This document shows, in pieces, positions 62,355-64,000 of a DNA stretch of 64,000 nt. The first letter of the stretch is position 1. Every line of letters begins with the position of its first letter. The notes under the pieces are model-generated. The model did not search any database and was not told the origin of the DNA. It worked only from the letters and a program-made list of their open reading frames with translations. The DNA is taken from contig CAJQNB010000003.1 of assembly GCA_905479575.1 (NCBI GenBank), forward strand, positions 43,515-107,514, read 5' to 3'. The stretch is from an uncultured Pseudophaeobacter sp. Its GTDB lineage: Bacteria; Pseudomonadota; Alphaproteobacteria; Rhodobacterales; Rhodobacteraceae. Both the position numbers and the translations under genes were made by a program.

Positions 62355-63239
62355 TCAGGTTTGATCCGGCAGGTCAACAGAGCCGCGCATCAAAACAAAG
62401 CCGGTGCCGGACACCTTTATGCCCTGCAAGGCATCACAAGGGCCCAGCCGGGTGACCCGCGCCATGCCCGGTCGCCCCATGCCGTGGCCCTGTTCCGCGA
62501 CAAAACTGTCCTGTTGCATCAGGCCATTGCGCCACAGATAGGCCGCCATCGCCCCGGTGGCAGAGCCGGTAAAGGGATCTTCGGGCGGGCTGGGCGGCGC
62601 CATCAACAGCCGCGAATAGGTATCCCCCAGCTCGGTTGCCCCCTGCAGGGTCACCAGAAACGGCTCCATCATATCAATGCCATCCGCCCCCAGCGCCTGG
62701 CCCAGCCTGGCCAGCGCCGGAAGATCAAGCTGCGCCTGCGCCAAGGCGGTCTGATCTTTGAGCACAGTTATGCAGAAGGGCAATCCGGTTGACACCTTTT
62801 GCGGCGCGCCCAAAATCGCCTCAACCGGCAATGAAATTGCCGCTGCCACCAGGGCGGGATCGGGTTTTGGCCCGAACTCTGGCGCAATCTGGGTCATTTC
62901 AATCTGATCGCCTGCAATGGTCACCGGCACGATGCCGGCGCCGGTCTCCAGCCGGATCTGACCCTCGCCAATCAACCCACGGTCGCGCATCGCGGCCACG
63001 GTGGCAATTGTGGGGTGACCCGCAAAGGGGATCTCGCGGCTGGCCAGAAAATAGCGCACTCGGATTTCGGCCAGATCAGACGGGCCGGTAAATGTACATT
63101 CAACCAATGACGTTTCACGCACATAGGCGGTGCAGGTCTCCACTGGCAAATGGGCGCCACCATGTACAACAGCGCAGCCATTGCCGCCAAAGGCCCGGTC
63201 CGAAAAGGCATCGACCCAGTCAAAATCAAATCTGCTCAT
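62355..63239 (-). CDS. PhzF-family isomerase
   Basis: A 294-residue protein of the PhzF / diaminopimelate epimerase fold: FDWVDAFSDRAFGGNGCAVV, the catalytic-Glu segment ETSLVECTF (Glu47), REIPFAGHPTIATVAAM, and EDPFTGSATGAMAAYLW in the second half. Apart from PhzF itself (phenazine synthesis), most members have no known substrate; no phz genes are near. The ATG at 63239 is preferred over an upstream one, as it starts directly at the fold and has GGGGCGG ahead. 28 bases upstream of the GT10 gene on the same strand. Confidence 0.87.
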   Translation of the reverse strand: MSRFDFDWVDAFSDRAFGGNGCAVVHGGAHLPVETCTAYVRETSLVECTFTGPSDLAEIRVRYFLASREIPFAGHPTIATVAAMRDRGLIGEGQIRLETGAGIVPVTIAGDQIEMTQIAPEFGPKPDPALVAAAISLPVEAILGAPQKVSTGLPFCITVLKDQTALAQAQLDLPALARLGQALGADGIDMMEPFLVTLQGATELGDTYSRLLMAPPSPPEDPFTGSATGAMAAYLWRNGLMQQDSFVAEQGHGMGRPGMARVTRLGPCDALQGIKVSGTGFVLMRGSVDLPDQT

Positions 63240-63372
63240 CGAGCCGCCCCTATCTGCTTGATTCATTTGCGGGAAGCCTAGCCAAGATTGGGCTGAGGTT
63301 AAACCTCCCGCAAGAGCCAAGCCAATCGCCCGGGATCAGCTCAGTTCAGGCACGACAGTCGCGACCTGCGCC

Positions 63373-63606
63373 TTAGTGCACCGCAACCGGCGAGAAATCG
63401 TTTTGCCGGGCCAGAACAAAGGCCAGCTTGCGGTCGGTCACCACGGCGAGTTGTTCACCTTCGGCATCATGCACCGCATAAAGCTGTTCGCGCCCCTCGG
63501 CACTGGCCTGCATGTCTTTTGGCAGATCACCAACGGCAACCGTTTTTACATAGACAATGCGCGCGCCAGACGCGTCGGAAGTAGAGTTGTCAAACGGAGT
63601 ATGCAT
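63373..63606 (-). CDS. DUF1150 family protein
   Basis: A 77-residue protein of the alphaproteobacterial DUF1150 family: IVYVKTVAVGDLPKDMQASAEGREQLYAVHDAEGEQLAVVTDRKLAFVLARQNDFSPVAVH. Members regularly follow a small heat-shock gene, as here (5 bases between). Function unknown; linked expression suggests a stress role. Confidence 0.9.
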   Translation of the reverse strand: MHTPFDNSTSDASGARIVYVKTVAVGDLPKDMQASAEGREQLYAVHDAEGEQLAVVTDRKLAFVLARQNDFSPVAVH

Positions 63607-63611
63607 GTTTC

Positions 63612-64000
63612 TTAACCCTTCTTGATATTGATTGTCTGAACCACGGTTTCCGGACGCGATCGCGTAAGATCCACGTGCAAAAGCCCGTTTTCCATCACGG
63701 CCTCGCCAACATCGACCCCATCGGCCAGCACAAACATGCGCTGAAACTGCCGGGCAGCGATTCCACGGTGCAGGAAGACCCGCCCGTCACTGTCTTCGCC
63801 CTGACGACCCCGGATCACCAACTGGCGATCCTCCACAGTTATGGCCAGATCATCTTCGGCGAACCCTGCCACCGCTAGCGTGATACAATAGCTGAAATCA
63901 GAAGTTTGTTCGATGTTGAAAGGCGGATAGCCTTCGTTTCCAGTCTTGGCGGTGCGTTCCAGCACCCGCTCAAGCTGCTCAAATCCCAGCATATGGGGAT
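63612..64000 (-). CDS. Hsp20-family small heat-shock protein (5' end cut off)
   Basis: An alpha-crystallin-domain chaperone of the IbpA type: YPPFNIEQTSDFSYCITLAVAGFAEDDLAITVEDRQLVIRGRQGEDSDGRVFLHRGIAARQFQRMFVLADGVDVGEAVMENGLLHVDL. There is an ATG at 63992, but the frame continues to the window end and relatives have a longer N-terminus before LGFEQLERVLERT, so the gene probably begins beyond 64000. Holds unfolded proteins in the cytoplasm; cotranscribed with the DUF1150 gene. Confidence 0.9.
   Translation of the reverse strand, partial: PHMLGFEQLERVLERTAKTGNEGYPPFNIEQTSDFSYCITLAVAGFAEDDLAITVEDRQLVIRGRQGEDSDGRVFLHRGIAARQFQRMFVLADGVDVGEAVMENGLLHVDLTRSRPETVVQTINIKKG

Noticed and set aside
1..64000. 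tRNA, rRNA, tmRNA or CRISPR array
   Set aside because: No T-loop GGTTCRA-type sequence in a cloverleaf context, no rRNA core motifs and no regularly spaced repeats were seen. A covariance search would be decisive.
1..64000. Prophage, integrative element or biosynthetic cluster
   Set aside because: No integrase, transposase, structural phage gene, NRPS/PKS or restriction system is present; the Hint protein, the PhzF protein and the KAS III gene are isolated.

Overview
This window looks like chromosomal DNA of a Roseobacter-group alphaproteobacterium (Rhodobacteraceae). It is GC-rich and densely coding, and it carries the alphaproteobacterial cell-cycle regulator GcrA, the small families DUF1150, DUF1467 and DUF6455 that I know mainly from this group, a fused ATP sulfurylase/APS kinase, and an intergenic repeat of a type I recall from Rhodobacterales. 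I see no rRNA, tRNA, CRISPR array, transposase or prophage structural gene. Both ends cut genes: a PiT phosphate permease on the left and an Hsp20 chaperone on the right.

Layout. 1-9.6 kb: phosphate permease end, a PanE-like reductase with an isochorismatase-like hydrolase, the arginine pair argD-argF, a DMT exporter, an ABC-2 permease, gcrA, a YHS protein and a YghU-type glutathione transferase. 9.6-16.4 kb: a mosaic palindromic repeat, an SseB-domain protein and a uracil-DNA-glycosylase-family protein, then a capsule export block (kpsT-kpsE-kdsA-phosphohexomutase). 16.5-26.8 kb: AsmA protein, a membrane-gene remnant, rimO, a CDGSH protein, two adjacent DUF6455 genes, small housekeeping ORFs, methylmalonyl-CoA epimerase and a response regulator followed by a possible 51-aa membrane peptide. 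26.8-37.7 kb: the DUF1501/DUF1800 pair, aspS, the folate genes pabB-pabC and carB. 37.7-46.1 kb: a CPCC-motif protein, a secreted delta-class carbonic anhydrase, an RND pump with its adaptor and MarR regulator, and a divergent KAS III-like synthase with a putative DNA-binding regulator. 46.1-53.6 kb: a hairpin-rich intergenic region, tdk, a 2-hydroxyacid dehydrogenase, a CsaA-like protein, proC, a YbjN protein, ubiK, and the tightly coupled lgt-midA-pgeF operon. 53.6-64 kb: a conserved small protein, a Hint-domain protein, a divergent Lrp regulator/trxB pair, a CyaC-like redox-regulated adenylate cyclase, an HTH-Sat-CysC protein, a GT10 glycosyltransferase, a PhzF protein, DUF1150 and Hsp20.

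The most interesting points are these. (1) An EPS-associated MarR-type winged helix is fused in frame to a PAPS-synthesising Sat-CysC enzyme, preceded by a perfect 14-bp palindrome and followed by a fucosyltransferase-family gene. This suggests control of sulfate donor supply for a sulfated surface polysaccharide. (2) A tetra-histidine, ferredoxin-containing adenylate cyclase shares the window with a perfect CRP-type box between marR and the KAS III gene. (3) There is a putative secreted delta-class carbonic anhydrase. (4) A strong stem carries the Shine-Dalgarno of the isochorismatase gene in its 3' arm. (5) A hairpin-rich, gene-free stretch lies upstream of tdk. All functional calls come from reading translated sequence and motifs; no database search was run.
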